From Epithemia pelagica (taxonomy: Eukaryota > Bacillariophyta > Bacillariophyceae > Surirellales > Surirellaceae): DNA of 64,000 nt. This document shows, one piece after another, positions 32,301 through 42,559 of the stretch. The translations under genes and the position numbers were made by a program. How positions within the stretch are numbered: position 1 is the stretch's first letter; each line of letters starts with the position of its first letter. Under the pieces are notes generated by a model. That model worked only from the letters and a program-made list of their open reading frames with translations. It did not search any database and was not told the DNA's origin. The stretch spans positions 2,807,839 through 2,871,838 of the forward strand of contig OX337242.1 in assembly GCA_946965045.2 (NCBI GenBank), given 5' to 3'.

Positions 32301-32790
32301 CACCTCGGTACTGATCTTCATTGTCCGAATCTTGGTCCTCACTACCACTACTTCTACTATCATCGTCCATCCTACCGAGGCCTCGGCCTTGCGCAGTCTT
32401 GAGATGATGCTGGAGCGAGCTGACTTTCCAGTTCCACGCGTGTGCATGGACATGGTAATCGTTGGGACGGCGTTTTTGGAGGGAGTGATTGCACAATTCA
32501 GTCGCCAACTGCAGAAAGGAATCCTTGGAGGTGGCAATCAACTGTTCGTCGTCCCACAATGGTTCCTGTTTCTTCCACACGCGCGGTTCCACATCGGTAA
32601 TGCCCAAGACAAATTCCATGGCGTCGTCTGTTTTTTGTTGTTGTTCTCTCGGGGGAATCTCTCCAGTCGGCCGCTCTCTATGCTCACACGCTCTCTCCGC
32701 TGTCGAGATTCGAGATTTGTTCTTCGCAGAGAGCCTCACGGCAATGTGAGAGATTGAAAATTGAGGAACAACACACAACAAACACCACTT
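29245..32790. repeat. Left arm of a large inverted repeat
   Basis: Contains the complete WD gene on the minus strand plus flanks. The reverse complement recurs at 36863-40375. Arms are about 3.5 kb and diverged at the codon level, with a spacer of about 4.1 kb that holds the two glycosyltransferase genes. End positions are estimated by eye. Confidence 0.8.
29632..32619 (-). CDS. WD40/beta-propeller protein with acidic tail, copy C
   Basis: 995 residues from MEFVLGITD, the same start as the inverted paralog at 37050; an upstream extension to 32985 is not conserved. The N-terminal half has no recognised domain. The second half contains strand patterns of a beta-propeller, such as MVLYCGHVNGMLNKWCL, TLVVGLHC, YLLSYSMRHGHGLPDAMVLWDL and CVLFFDDSADRIAAVKV. 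The WD40 assignment is from these patterns and is not certain. A basic KRKKRR patch near the end suggests nuclear entry. The last 25 or so residues are almost all Asp/Glu, encoded by a GAT/GAC microsatellite that varies in length among the copies. Divergent with the GT11-like gene at 33164. Confidence 0.65.
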   Translation of the reverse strand: MEFVLGITDVEPRVWKKQEPLWDDEQLIATSKDSFLQLATELCNHSLQKRRPNDYHVHAHAWNWKVSSLQHHLKTAQGRGLGRMDDDSRSSGSEDQDSDNEDQYRGGHLVAPREQLNMYRQDLNEDEYQLLDAAREKLSTALLPQGHILHFTYDMGSTTHLYCKVVSVRPMVAGAILRYLGPADSKAQVQRMEALAAYSLHKEDQIDAFYPNFAKAFLSKQVGSITWGLCNKIRSERDTVWCSMENATCSSDVFFASQTFTDMQEFLTLAEEAWTPTKQTKRYNRNFVSRHVFPSDSTGDASFEHMTERSNDENAQFGPKLLLFRKPRDEAVDETKTTPSFDFGKTFPKTYAHFTSGKFRWIKYKNGMLRVLVGRATGHDHREFSSDQVLVTWRRTFCTLHELLCAVEASWVYGTYPLEADTILAGIDADVGPSHPLPPEPKVLGRKQDAVVVSKCNDTNHKMITVMEMAQEDDGKMVLYCGHVNGMLNKWCLKTNQLLWSKQVFEDCTDDFEHFSKYIGVWLRATGGVAGLVIRQQDDGKHLLYVWTHAIDDDDPQPSVVHCLNGSNGSLVTTYTCHVGQDTKGRVAFPSIATIVVAPLWDEDEEAWMDTLVVGLHCSPAGLIEWNQDYSDFDLDAAQACGEGNILPFDLSTGKALETWREHSGIIRAMAVMLKDKYLLSYSMRHGHGLPDAMVLWDLQNPGVPLSRFDFWDPSASLRKQQKYRLEDISGISISGRCVLFFDDSADRIAAVKVNKHRRRGKVSLSMEGYARVGARYYEDSGSHGSMARSGGKVALSNEVDHNCWLFDIESVCSDARLDKRDGNRRLFFGERHGDDDEDAATRQQLARQLALGKVEFPPFAGFPPKRKKRRLGAFESGGFSLESNEVPDDDIGFWITDRDDGQGNGGPVAHAMYGKWLVAGYLNGSIVRAPLLPDEFDVPPKKMGGTNGVVSCSRLPSDEWFCPVLEAHVDSDEDDDEDDDVDSDDDDEDDDDDE

Positions 32791-33163
32791 ACTCCGCTTC
32801 GCTTTCAATGCGCGTCTTCTCCCGTCGCATTGGTGGAGTTTCAAGATCCAATGATACCAAGACGGATACCCGACGCGCGATCGCGAACGGGTCCGCAGTG
32901 ATCTCTTTCTGGGGGGGTACCCCCAAACACCGGTAAACCGGTCGCACATGTATCGTGCAACTACGTTGCAAACCGAAAGGGCCAAATACCATAGTTGCCC
33001 CTTTCCTGATAATATATCAAGTCACAAACGATGAGATGACCATGAAGAATACTCTTCTTTTCCCCCAATATCATCTTTGTTTTTTACTTTTATAGCCACT
33101 CATCCAGCTTTACTAGACGGCATCACTGGCATCATCATCCATGTGATTCTCTTTTCCGGGACC

Positions 33164-34785
33164 ATGTCGTCATTCCCATCCTTCTTCGCGTCCTCTCCAA
33201 GAATGCCGCATCGTTTGTCCCCAACACGGATTCCACGTCAAACTCCTAGTACCACGCCACAACGACAACGACAGCGAGGAATGTATCTACCAGCAGGAAG
33301 AAAATCGTTGTGTTGTGGTCGGTGGCGACAGTGTTCTTGCTGTTGGAGTGCGGCGTTTTCCACAACGACCTGCGAATCCATGTCCAGCCATCCAAACGAG
33401 GAGAACCACAACAAACCCAGGAACCACAACAACCGCCACAGCCTTTGGTCCAGTCGAACAACGTAACCAGGAACGAAGAACAAGTCACAATCCACCATTC
33501 GATTAACAGCAGTTCCTCAAAAACGACGACGACTCTTCCGTGGTTCAATCGAACCTTGACCATGGTCGTTGCAATGTATGGCCAAATGAGCAATCATCTA
33601 CTGTACATGGCGCAGGCTCGTCAGATTCAACAAACTCTCGAAGCAGCGGTGCCCGGTCTGTCCATTCGCTTGATTGGACAGCCAGGAAACCACTTTCTCA
33701 ACGTTATTCCACAGTGCTTTCCTGGATTACGGACAATCTACAGTTCTGGTGGCAAGAATGACCCGGAACAGTTTGGGCCTATTCAAACGGCTCAAAAGAA
33801 GTGGCTACGGAAGAACGCCATATAACTACACAATGTCAAAACACCGTCTCAAATTGAGTTGCTTCGAGACTTGTTGAAACAGCAGTACGAAGCGGAGCAA
33901 CAGCTCCAACGTGGAATTCAACCCAACTTGAATCACGTTCCCTTGCCATCCTCGTTTCCCAAAAATCCCTACTCGATACCATTCCTCTACGTAACCGAGA
34001 AAATGCCCTTATCCGGTATTTTGCAACATGCCGATTTGTACCACGACCTTCGTCACTGGCTTCGCATCGATCCCTCGTGTTGTGCCCAGCTACCGTACGA
34101 GGATGAAACCGTGTTTCATTTTCGGAACTTTGTTACAGAAATTGAAGTACTCAACAAATCAACCACGAAAGAGAGGTTTGGGGAACTGACACCCGGCGAT
34201 ACCGCTCAACACTTGTTTGGTCCGCCGCCACCCTTGTCCCACTCCATCTCATCTCACATGAGCAGCACCAGCACCAGCAAACACCAGAACAACCACAGTG
34301 CCAGTAGTAACCGAATAGCGATTATCAGTCGGTATCCGAGCACAGCGACCCCCTATGCGCAAGCGTTACATGACCAGGGATGGAAGGTACAAGTGATTCA
34401 GAATCAATCGGGAATTCAAGACTTCTGTTTTGCCATGTCGACACAAGCCACAGTTGTGGGGGTTGCCCATTCCACCTTTGTCCAATTGCCCGGTTTGTTG
34501 GGCAATGCCTCCACGGTACGATGGTATTATTTGACGCAAACCATGGGGAAGCAGCGTCAATCATCAACAAAATTTTGCTACGAAACTAAAGACCGCAACC
34601 ACTTGACATCGTCCGCTGTGGGCTTGGTGGAACAAAAGCGTACCTTCTTTCCCCTGGACCCCTCGGTGCTGAATTCTCCTCAACAAGAGTTTCGACAGGA
34701 ACTCGTTTGTCCGTCAGGATTCATTACAGGTCAATCCTTGAAACAACAATCCGATGCGCTGTTAGTATCCACTCCAGATTCATGA
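33164..34785 (+). pseudogene. GT11-like fucosyltransferase, copy C (frameshift and stop)
   Basis: Full-length homolog of 4208-5833, starting at MSSFP. A one-base shift occurs at about 33300 (within AGAAAATCG) just before the membrane anchor, and an in-frame TAA lies at 33823-33825, where the intact paralog has a Glu codon. Both halves otherwise align along their length, including GQMSNHLLYMAQAR, VFHFRNFVTE and STFVQLPGLLGN. As written it makes no full protein. Divergent promoter region with the WD gene: 32620-33163, which contains a GGGGGTACCCCC foldback near 32913. Confidence 0.8.
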
Positions 34786-35004
34786 AATACTCGGGGCTAC
34801 ACAAGAGCTGTCACATGATTTGTACCTACTAGACCACACGGTACTCATTCGAACGAAACCATTCTATGTGCTTGTCCTTGGATCAAGGAATTTTGTGTTT
34901 GGGTTGTGCCTGGACAATGCTTTGTTAGGATCCAATCCGGAGAAAGGAACATGTGTACCTAGACCACACGGTCCTATAATTCAAACGAAACCATATTCTA
35001 TGCG

Positions 35005-36486
35005 TTATGATGAGTCATTGGATCCAAGAGTGTTGTTCTTCTTGTTTTGTGCCAGGAGGAGGACGGCTGCCATGTCCGTGTGATAGGCGGGTGATCGTAC
35101 ATAGTCTGTCAAGGGGCCGATTTGCTTTTTGAGCCAAAAACACTGGGTCCGAACGTGGTGCACATTCATCATACTCGGGTCTTTGGGAGCCGCACCATAA
35201 CACATTCCAGCAGTCTTGCCGGTTTTCCAATATCCATTGTGGGGACGCAATTGTCGTTTAAACTGGAACCAGGCCTCTTCAAACTGGGCGTCCCGCAATA
35301 CTTGGAGTGTAAACATGCATTGGAAGATAAAATAAGGCATTTCGGTACACACATCCTGTGACTGGTCGGGAGTGGTTTGCACCATGTGCTCCAGGTGGTT
35401 GGTATAGGCTTGCATCCACCGTTGCATCACGAGACTTTGGGGTCGTGCTACCATGAAATAACTGTCCAGCATGCGTGCCTGGCCGGCCAGTTGTAGGTAC
35501 GGTTTCTTTGGCGGGGACGATCTGTCTCGAATATGACAGGTTTTATATTTTTGGAGTTGACGACGGCTCAAAGCACCGGCCTTGCTAAAAAAGGGGGGCA
35601 CAAAAAAGTCGACATGGCTGGATGGAATCAAGTGGTCCACATAGTCATCCAAGGGTCGCATGGGACAAATGGAGGTATCGGCATAGACACCCCCGTACAA
35701 GGCCATGAGTTCGGTGCGCAGCAAGTTTCCCAGTTTGACGGGGCAGATTCGTGTACCGTTGGTCCTGTGGTTGTTGTTGCCGTCGATTGTTCGAGGAATG
35801 CTGGCCAACCGAGCAAAGTTGGGAGCCAGTGTCATGGCTGTGGTCCGATTGAGGATGCGAACATCCCACGTGGGATGCAAAATCTGCCAGGCTTGGACGC
35901 AGGCATAGTCGGCCTGATATTTGTTGGGTGTCGAGTGGGGGCCACCAATGTCCGCCAAATGGTCCAGTCCTCGATCCCAATACAACCAAACGATTTTGGG
36001 GATACCCTGAATCGTTGTGTTGGTGGTAAGAGGTGGTGCAATTGTAGGAACGGGCAAGGAGGAGGAGACGGAGGAGGAGGAAGAAAGAGAAGAACCCGGC
36101 GAGGATCCAATCGAAACTGGTCGGCCTCTTGCTGGACCAGGAGCGTCGGCGTGGTGAGTGGACGTGCTTGAGTCGTTGGTTTTGTTGGAGTCGATCGATC
36201 CCACCAAGGGATCCTTCCTTGTCGACAACAATTGAACGGTGCTTCGGGAGGAGTTGACCAAACTTGCTGAATGATCGAGTCCATCCTCCTCCTCTTCCGT
36301 TGTATTGGACGAGGAAGACGACTGAAACAACACATCTCTGTGTGGAGTCAACTTTACAATATTGCATATGGACGTCCACATCAAGAGTGTTGAGAATAGG
36401 AGTGCCACTTTCAGGATGGTCGGCCGTTTGGAAACTCGCAAGATCCAGGGCATGGTTCGATCGTCGTGAGATGCCGAATGCCCCAT
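35005..36486 (-). CDS. Capsular-polysaccharide-synthesis/GT32-like glycosyltransferase
   Basis: 493 residues, intact. A short cytosolic end and one membrane anchor at about residues 24-44 are followed by a Ser/Thr-rich stem. The catalytic region starts with IPKIVWLYWDRG (about 163-174), the opening motif of the capsular polysaccharide synthesis and GT32-type families. RTELMALYGGVYADTS (about 258-273) corresponds to the sugar-nucleotide/metal site, with Asp-Thr-Ser rather than the classic DxD, as in the capsule-synthesis subgroup. Golgi type II enzyme by topology. It supplied the tail fragments at 3508-4044, 14660-15083 and 25826-26253. It converges with the GT11-like gene and is divergent with the WD gene at 37050. 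34786-35004 is an AT-rich intergenic gap with no gene seen. Confidence 0.75.
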   Translation of the reverse strand: MGHSASHDDRTMPWILRVSKRPTILKVALLFSTLLMWTSICNIVKLTPHRDVLFQSSSSSNTTEEEEDGLDHSASLVNSSRSTVQLLSTRKDPLVGSIDSNKTNDSSTSTHHADAPGPARGRPVSIGSSPGSSLSSSSSVSSSLPVPTIAPPLTTNTTIQGIPKIVWLYWDRGLDHLADIGGPHSTPNKYQADYACVQAWQILHPTWDVRILNRTTAMTLAPNFARLASIPRTIDGNNNHRTNGTRICPVKLGNLLRTELMALYGGVYADTSICPMRPLDDYVDHLIPSSHVDFFVPPFFSKAGALSRRQLQKYKTCHIRDRSSPPKKPYLQLAGQARMLDSYFMVARPQSLVMQRWMQAYTNHLEHMVQTTPDQSQDVCTEMPYFIFQCMFTLQVLRDAQFEEAWFQFKRQLRPHNGYWKTGKTAGMCYGAAPKDPSMMNVHHVRTQCFWLKKQIGPLTDYVRSPAYHTDMAAVLLLAQNKKNNTLGSNDSS

Positions 36487-37049
36487 TGAATTATACCATG
36501 TATTTCTCGTAAGAGGTTATCGACGAGTTACGTCAAGGAGAGCAAACTTCCAAAAAGGCCCAAGATATTTTTATACCATTACTCATACAACACTATGTAT
36601 GGTATTTTCCCTTTCGGTTTTCTTATGAGGGAGATATTGACTCACGGACAACAACTGACAACACGATCACAGGCGAGGTGCGCGGATGGACGGGTGGACG
36701 CTGGCTTCTTGCGACCGGAGGTCGACTATGATCCTTAGCCCCCCCCAGCGGGGGAATCCACTCATCAAAAAGAGCACCTCCACAGCCGGAGCTGGGGGTT
36801 GACTTTGGATCTAACCAAATCGCGGCAAACAATGCGACGTCAAGCCAAGCGGAGTACATGCAGGTGGTGTTTGTTGTGTGTCTGTCGTTTCCATTATCGC
36901 CGTGAGGCTTTTCGTTGAACATATTTAGAAAAGGTTGAGAGGGAGGAACTGGCTGCGAAGAACGAATCTGAGCGTGTGTGAGCACATAGAAAGGCCGACT
37001 GGAGAGATTCCCCCCGAGAGAACCCAAAAAACAGACGACGCCATACGCC
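36487..37049. promoter_or_regulatory. Divergent intergenic region between transferase and WD gene
   Basis: Holds the shared upstream region of two outward-facing genes. No core promoter motif was identified. A CCCCCCCCAGCGGGGG tract at 36739-36754 can fold back on itself, and a similar tract is at 52294-52312. Confidence 0.35.
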
Positions 37050-40000
37050 ATGGAATTTGTCTTGGGCATTACCGATGTGGAACCGCGCTTGTGGAAGAAC
37101 CAGGAACCATTGTGGGACGACGAACAGTTGATTGCCACCTCCAAGGATTCCTTTCTCCAGTTGGCGACTGAATTGTGCAATCACTCCCTCCAAAAACGCC
37201 GTCCCAACGATTACCATGTCAATGCACACGCGTGGAACTGGAAAGTCAGCTCGCTCCAGCATCATCTCAAGACTGCGCAAGGCCGAGGCCTCGGTAGGAT
37301 GGACGATGATAGTAGTAGTCCTAGTAAAAGTGAGGACCAAGATTCGGACAATGAAGATGCGTACCGAGGTGGTCACTTGGTGGCACCCCGTGAACAGTTG
37401 AACATATACCGACAAGACTTGGAGGAGGACGAATATCAATTATTGGATGCGGCCAGGGAAACACTGAGTACCACCCTGCTTCCCCAAGACCACATTCTTC
37501 ATTTTACCAACGACATGGGATCCACCACCCATTTGTATTGTAAAGTAGTGTCGGTTCGACCACTGGTTGCGGGCACCATTCTTCGGTACCTTGGTCCCGC
37601 CGATTCGACGGCACAAGTTCAGCGAATGGAGGCTTTAGCGGCGTACAGTCTAACCAAAGAACACCAGATTGACTCATTCTATCCCAATTTTGCCAAGGCA
37701 TTCTTGTCCAAACAAGTGGGGAGCATTACCTGGGGATTGTGCAGCAAGATTCGATCCGAACGGGACACGGTTTGGTGTTCCATGGAGAATGCCACGTGTA
37801 GCACTGACGTCTTTTTTGCGTCACAGACCTGTACCGACATGCAAGAGTTTCTAACGTTGGCCGAGGAGGCATGGACGCCCACAAAGCAAACAAAACGATA
37901 CAATCCCAACTTTGTGTCGCGTCATGTGTTTCCGTCCGACTGCACGGGGGATGCTTCCTTTGAGCACATGACAGAGCGAAGCAACGATGAAAATGCCCAG
38001 TTTGGACCCAAACTTCTGTTGTTTCGAAAACCACGAGACGAATCCGTGGAGGAAACCAAGACATCTCCGTCCTTTGACTTTCGCAAGACCTTTCCCAGGA
38101 CGTATGCTCACTTTACCAGTGGCAAGTTTCGCTGGATCAAATACAAAAATGGCATTTTGCGCGTCCTGGTGGGTCGCGCCACGGGCCACGACCATCGAGA
38201 CTTTTCCTCGAATCAAATACTCGTGACGTGGCGTCGCATCTTTCGCACCCTTCACGAGCTCCTCTGTGCCGTGGAAGCCAGTTGGGTGTACGGGCCTTAT
38301 CCCTTGGAGGCGGGCACGATTCTTGCCGGCATTGACGCGGATGTGGGGCCGTCCCATCCCCTGCCACCCGAACCAAAAGTGTTGGGAAGGAAACAAGATG
38401 CGGTGGTGGTCTCCCAGTGCAACGACCCGAACCACAAGATGATTACTGTCATGAAAATGGCTCAAGAGGATGATGGGAAGATGGTACTGTATTGTGGCCA
38501 CGTGAATGGCATGCTCAACAAGTGGTGCCTCAAAACCAACCAGTTACTTTGGTCCAAACAAGTGTTTGAAGATTGCGCGGACGACTTCGAACATTTTACC
38601 GACTACATTGGTGTTCGGCTTAAAGCCACGGGTGGCGTGGCTGGCTTGGTGATTCGCCAGAAGGACGACGGGAAGCACCTCCTGTATGTTTGGACCCATG
38701 CCATTGATGGCGATGATCCATATCCATCGGTGGTCCACTGCCTCAATGGGAGCGATGGAAGCCTCGTGACGACCTATACCTGCCACGTCGGTCAAGACAC
38801 GAAAGGAAGAGTCGCCTTTCCTTCCATTGCTACCATTGTCGCCGCTCCCTTGTGGAATAAAGATGAAAAAGCATGGATGGACACCTTGGTGGTGGGCCTC
38901 CATTGCTCCCCGGGAGGTCACATCCAGTGGAACCAAGACTATTCCGATTTTGATCTGGACGCAGCCCAGGCTTGTGGCGAAGGAAACATTTTGCCATTTA
39001 ATCTCTCCACCGGTAAACCTTTGGAAACATGGCGAGAACATACGGGAATCATTCGCGCCATGGCCGTCATGCTCCAAGACAAGTACCTCCTGAGTTACTC
39101 CATGCGCCATGGTCATGGCTTGCCGGATGCCATGGTCTTGTGGGACCTGCAGTATCCCGGCGTCCCGCTGTCACGATTTGATTTCTGGGACCCTTCCGCC
39201 TCGTTGCGGAAACAACAACAGTATCGACTCGACGATATTTCTGGTATAAGCAACTCGGGACCTTGCGTACTGTTTTTGGACGACAGCGCCGATCGAATTG
39301 CTGCTGTCAAGGTGAATCAGAATCGTCGCGGCGGCAAGGTCTCGTTGAGCATGGAGGGTTACGCCCGTGTGGGTGCCAGGTACTCCGAAGAAGAGGACTT
39401 TCACGGGTCCATGGCACTGTCCGGGGGCAAAGTCGCTCTGTCGAATGAAGTCGACCACAATTGCTGGCTGTTTGATATTGAATCCGTCTGTTCCGATGCG
39501 CGCCTGGACAAACGTGATGGCAATCGTCAACTGTTGTTAGACGAGCAACAGGGTGACGACGAGGACAATCGGCAACAATTGGCACAACAGCTAGCACTGG
39601 GGAAAGTGGAATTTCCTCGCTTTGCCGGTTGTCCGCCGAAACGTAAAAAGCGTCGACTCGGAGCCTTTGGGAATGACGATAACTCGGTAGAAAGCAATGA
39701 GATACCGGCGGATGATATGGGGATTTGGATGACTGATACCGACGATGGCCAAGGGAATGGAGGACCGGTGGCCCATGCCATGTATGGGAAATGGCTCGTG
39801 GCCGGATACCTCAATGGGTCCATCGTCCGAGCTCCGCTCCTCCCTGACGAATTCGACGTGCCTCCGGAAACGATTGGTGGTACCAACGGCGTCGTTTCGT
39901 GCTCACGTTTGCCCAGCGATGAGTGGTTTTGCCCCTTCTTGGAGGCACATGTGGACAGACGACGAAAACGACGAAAACGATGAATGACCTCGTCGACTAC

Positions 40001-40375
40001 GAGGAGCTCGTGATTGTTACATTCAAATATACGCTGGATCGATCTATCGGAAGGGAGCACAAGACTCCTCTGTGCCCTTCTATAGAATAAAAGTGGGTTG
40101 GATTCTCCTTCTCATTGCTCGCCTCCTTTCATTGTTTCGATTCTTCCCATGCGGTGATGCATTGCATTCGAAGAAACACAAACGCACACGAGCTCGATCA
40201 TCATGTCTGCGGCACAAGTTGCGTCCCATCACCAACAGCCGTTGCACTACAGGCCACATTTCGTCATTATAGAGAATTACTTCTAGATTGGATCCATAGA
40301 TTTGAATGATTGACCTTTTTTATAATTGTCGTTGTCTTGCCATGAGTTAAGTTCTGTATGGAATAACTTACTGGA
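36863..40375. repeat. Right arm of the large inverted repeat
   Basis: Reverse-complement counterpart of 29245-32790, containing the WD copy D and its flanks; it ends near 40375 in sequence matching the complement of 29245-29300. Arm ends are estimated. Confidence 0.8.
37050..39983 (+). CDS. WD40/beta-propeller protein, copy D
   Basis: 977 residues, intact, inverted paralog of 29632-32619, starting MEFVLGITD. It shares propeller-like strands and the basic KRKKRR patch. It differs at the end: the acidic tail is replaced by a short basic one (RRRKRRKR), because the GAT/GAC array is lost and replaced by GACGAAAAC units. The N-terminal acidic linker (SKSEDQDSDNED) is kept. Presence of two near-complete copies suggests both may be expressed. 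Function unknown. Confidence 0.65.
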   Translation: MEFVLGITDVEPRLWKNQEPLWDDEQLIATSKDSFLQLATELCNHSLQKRRPNDYHVNAHAWNWKVSSLQHHLKTAQGRGLGRMDDDSSSPSKSEDQDSDNEDAYRGGHLVAPREQLNIYRQDLEEDEYQLLDAARETLSTTLLPQDHILHFTNDMGSTTHLYCKVVSVRPLVAGTILRYLGPADSTAQVQRMEALAAYSLTKEHQIDSFYPNFAKAFLSKQVGSITWGLCSKIRSERDTVWCSMENATCSTDVFFASQTCTDMQEFLTLAEEAWTPTKQTKRYNPNFVSRHVFPSDCTGDASFEHMTERSNDENAQFGPKLLLFRKPRDESVEETKTSPSFDFRKTFPRTYAHFTSGKFRWIKYKNGILRVLVGRATGHDHRDFSSNQILVTWRRIFRTLHELLCAVEASWVYGPYPLEAGTILAGIDADVGPSHPLPPEPKVLGRKQDAVVVSQCNDPNHKMITVMKMAQEDDGKMVLYCGHVNGMLNKWCLKTNQLLWSKQVFEDCADDFEHFTDYIGVRLKATGGVAGLVIRQKDDGKHLLYVWTHAIDGDDPYPSVVHCLNGSDGSLVTTYTCHVGQDTKGRVAFPSIATIVAAPLWNKDEKAWMDTLVVGLHCSPGGHIQWNQDYSDFDLDAAQACGEGNILPFNLSTGKPLETWREHTGIIRAMAVMLQDKYLLSYSMRHGHGLPDAMVLWDLQYPGVPLSRFDFWDPSASLRKQQQYRLDDISGISNSGPCVLFLDDSADRIAAVKVNQNRRGGKVSLSMEGYARVGARYSEEEDFHGSMALSGGKVALSNEVDHNCWLFDIESVCSDARLDKRDGNRQLLLDEQQGDDEDNRQQLAQQLALGKVEFPRFAGCPPKRKKRRLGAFGNDDNSVESNEIPADDMGIWMTDTDDGQGNGGPVAHAMYGKWLVAGYLNGSIVRAPLLPDEFDVPPETIGGTNGVVSCSRLPSDEWFCPFLEAHVDRRRKRRKR

Positions 40376-40577
40376 ACAGTAGTTTGCTCATCGACACTGC
40401 GTTTGAATCCAATCCACAAACAAGCTCATGGTAAACTTGAGTCACGTTGACAGAAGAAACGCATTCTGGTTGCCGTCGTTGAATGGGCAGGGAAAATGCG
40501 TGCAAGTTGTCGGCTTTCACCAAACTACTTTGGGCGAAGCTCAAGGCCAACGTACACCAGAGAATCGATCGAGTCAT
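40368..40577 (-). CDS. Possible small secreted protein, unrecognised
   Basis: A 69-codon frame begins MTRSILWCTLALSFAQ, which has the form of a signal peptide, followed by a short polar segment with two Cys. No homolog is recognised. It could equally be a gene remnant. The rest of 39984-40955 shows no other supportable gene, and its first 390 bases belong to the inverted repeat. Confidence 0.2.
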   Translation of the reverse strand: MTRSILWCTLALSFAQSSLVKADNLHAFSLPIQRRQPECVSSVNVTQVYHELVCGLDSNAVSMSKLLFQ

Positions 40578-41030
40578 GGTCAAACACACTTCTGCAACGT
40601 TGCCGGCGCTGTAGCTGCTACCAGGCTTGGATTCACAATCGATATCCATGCTCGCGTTCGATGTTTCATGTCAGCCACCACACAGGCATTGGACAAGGCG
40701 CTTTGTCATTGTCTTGTTCCTGTTCGTACCGTTGTACTACCCCCTCTATTTCAGAAATGGCAGAGAAAGGGCCAACCAGAATGCAATTCCCGAATCTAAT
40801 ACGCAATTTGCAATTTATACTTTGCTGGGTGTAAGTTAAAGTTACCCAACAACAAAGCCCACCCAGACAGTTATTTTACTGGAGTTCATAGAAAGGCCCT
40901 TTGCGTTTGATCCTTTCAATAGGGTACAGTTTCGAGTCATTGATGACCCAGAGATTTGCTCCTCTTCTCACGAAAACCCGAGAAACTCGATCTGTTCATC
41001 GTGTCATTCCACGCATCAAGGAAAAGTAGT

Positions 41031-42497
41031 ATGACCATTAGCCGGTCGTTTCCCGTGTTGACAACCAGGAAACAGACCAAGGTTCTGTTGTGTAGTGGTA
41101 TATTAACATTGTATGTGTTGCACCAGGTTCTTTTCTTTGATAAAACACGACATGATGAATACGTTTTGGATCAACACGTTTTGGAATCCGAGTTGAAATC
41201 CAATAAAAAGACCACTCCATCGAAAGCCATTCACTTCTCTTCTTGGGACAAAAATAGAACAAGTCCTGTTGAAACGTTTACGAACAGTCAATCCATTCGA
41301 GATCGAATTCGACCCTTATTTTCTTCCCACCCTTGGCGGCAGCAGGAGCAGCACTCGGTGGCAGATAACTCATCCAATCTGGTTGTGGTTCCAGTGTTTG
41401 AACACAACGATGCAGACAGTCCGTCCTACTTTGAAGTACCCTTGGTCACGGACCACCGTCATAGAACAACGGAGAATGACAACGACGACGACAAGATGTA
41501 TACCATTACAGTCTTTACCCAAGTCAGTGTTGACAAATTGCCCCGAGTCAGGAACGTTGTCCAACGATGGAGGGCACCCGTCAGCTGTGCCGTCTACCTG
41601 TCTACTGAACAGGATATGGACACCTTTATCGACTTTTTGGAGCAGCAACAACAGCAACATCTAGAGGATGGTATGAGGTGGACAAGTTTTGTAGCATTTC
41701 ACGCCATGGTGGAGCCTCCTGTTGACAAGAACAAGAAACAAAAACAGTACCCTATTAACATTCTCCGTTCCTTGGCCCTCAAACACGTACAGACGGACTA
41801 TGTATTCCTGCTAGATGTCGACTTTGTTCCAAGCGTGGGTGCACATGATCGAATCGCACGCATGATGTAATCCATCGAACACCAAGAGCAGCGGCAGCAG
41901 CAGCAGGCCAAACACAACACCAACAACAACAATGAGGTCAGTCGACATGCCAAAACCATGTACATTTTGCCAGCCTTTCAGCAGTTTCCAGAAAATGGTA
42001 CCAATACCGTGAAGAATGTATCAACTGTACCCTGGACAAAGAAGGAGCTTCTGTATGCAATTCAGCAACACCGAGTGGATATATTCCTCAAGAAGTGGAA
42101 GCGTGCACATCTAGCTACAAACTTCCCACGCTGGTTGGTGCTGGGAGGCTCAGAAGGTGAAGAAGCAATCAATGAGCCCTATTGGGTGACATATACTTCG
42201 GAACATTTTGAACCCTATGTGGTTGTGCGAAAAGACTACTTGCCACTCTTTTTCCCCGAGTATCGCGGGTTTGGGTTCAACAAGGCATCCTGGTTTGTGG
42301 AATGTGTGTTGCGGGACTTCAAGTTCCGAGTACTTCCCAATGACTTTGTGGTTCACATGAATCATCCATATGGCAAACGGCGCAACAACTATCGCGCTTT
42401 ATACAATGAGCACTTTTCTCAGTACCTGAAGAAGGTCTATGGGCTTGCAAAGTATAGACGCATGAAGTTGCCTCTCAACCAAGGTTTTGTTTCGTGA
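41031..42497 (+). pseudogene. GT49/LARGE-like glycosyltransferase, split by TAA at 41868
   Basis: A single frame of about 488 codons is interrupted once, by TAA at 41868-41870. The start at 41031 places a membrane anchor (about residues 15-33) near the N-terminus, as expected for a Golgi type II enzyme. YPINILRSLALKHVQTDYVF and LLDVDFVPS carry the DxD of the GT49 family (LARGE C-terminal domain, B4GAT1). After the stop, PYVVVRKDYLPLFFPEYRGFG, NKASWFVECVLRDF and VLPNDFVVHMNHPYG complete the family pattern. A Gln/Asn-rich insertion directly follows the stop. An intron removing the stop cannot be excluded, but no clear splice pair was seen. Confidence 0.8.
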
Positions 42498-42559
42498 GTA
42501 GACTCAACAATGATTGTCACTTTATGTTGGAAGCAAGTTTAAGTTTTCTTAGTTCCAGT

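Noticed and set aside
29632-32985. Longer N-terminal extension of WD copy C
   Set aside because: The inverted copy D has no matching extension; the conserved Met is at 32619.
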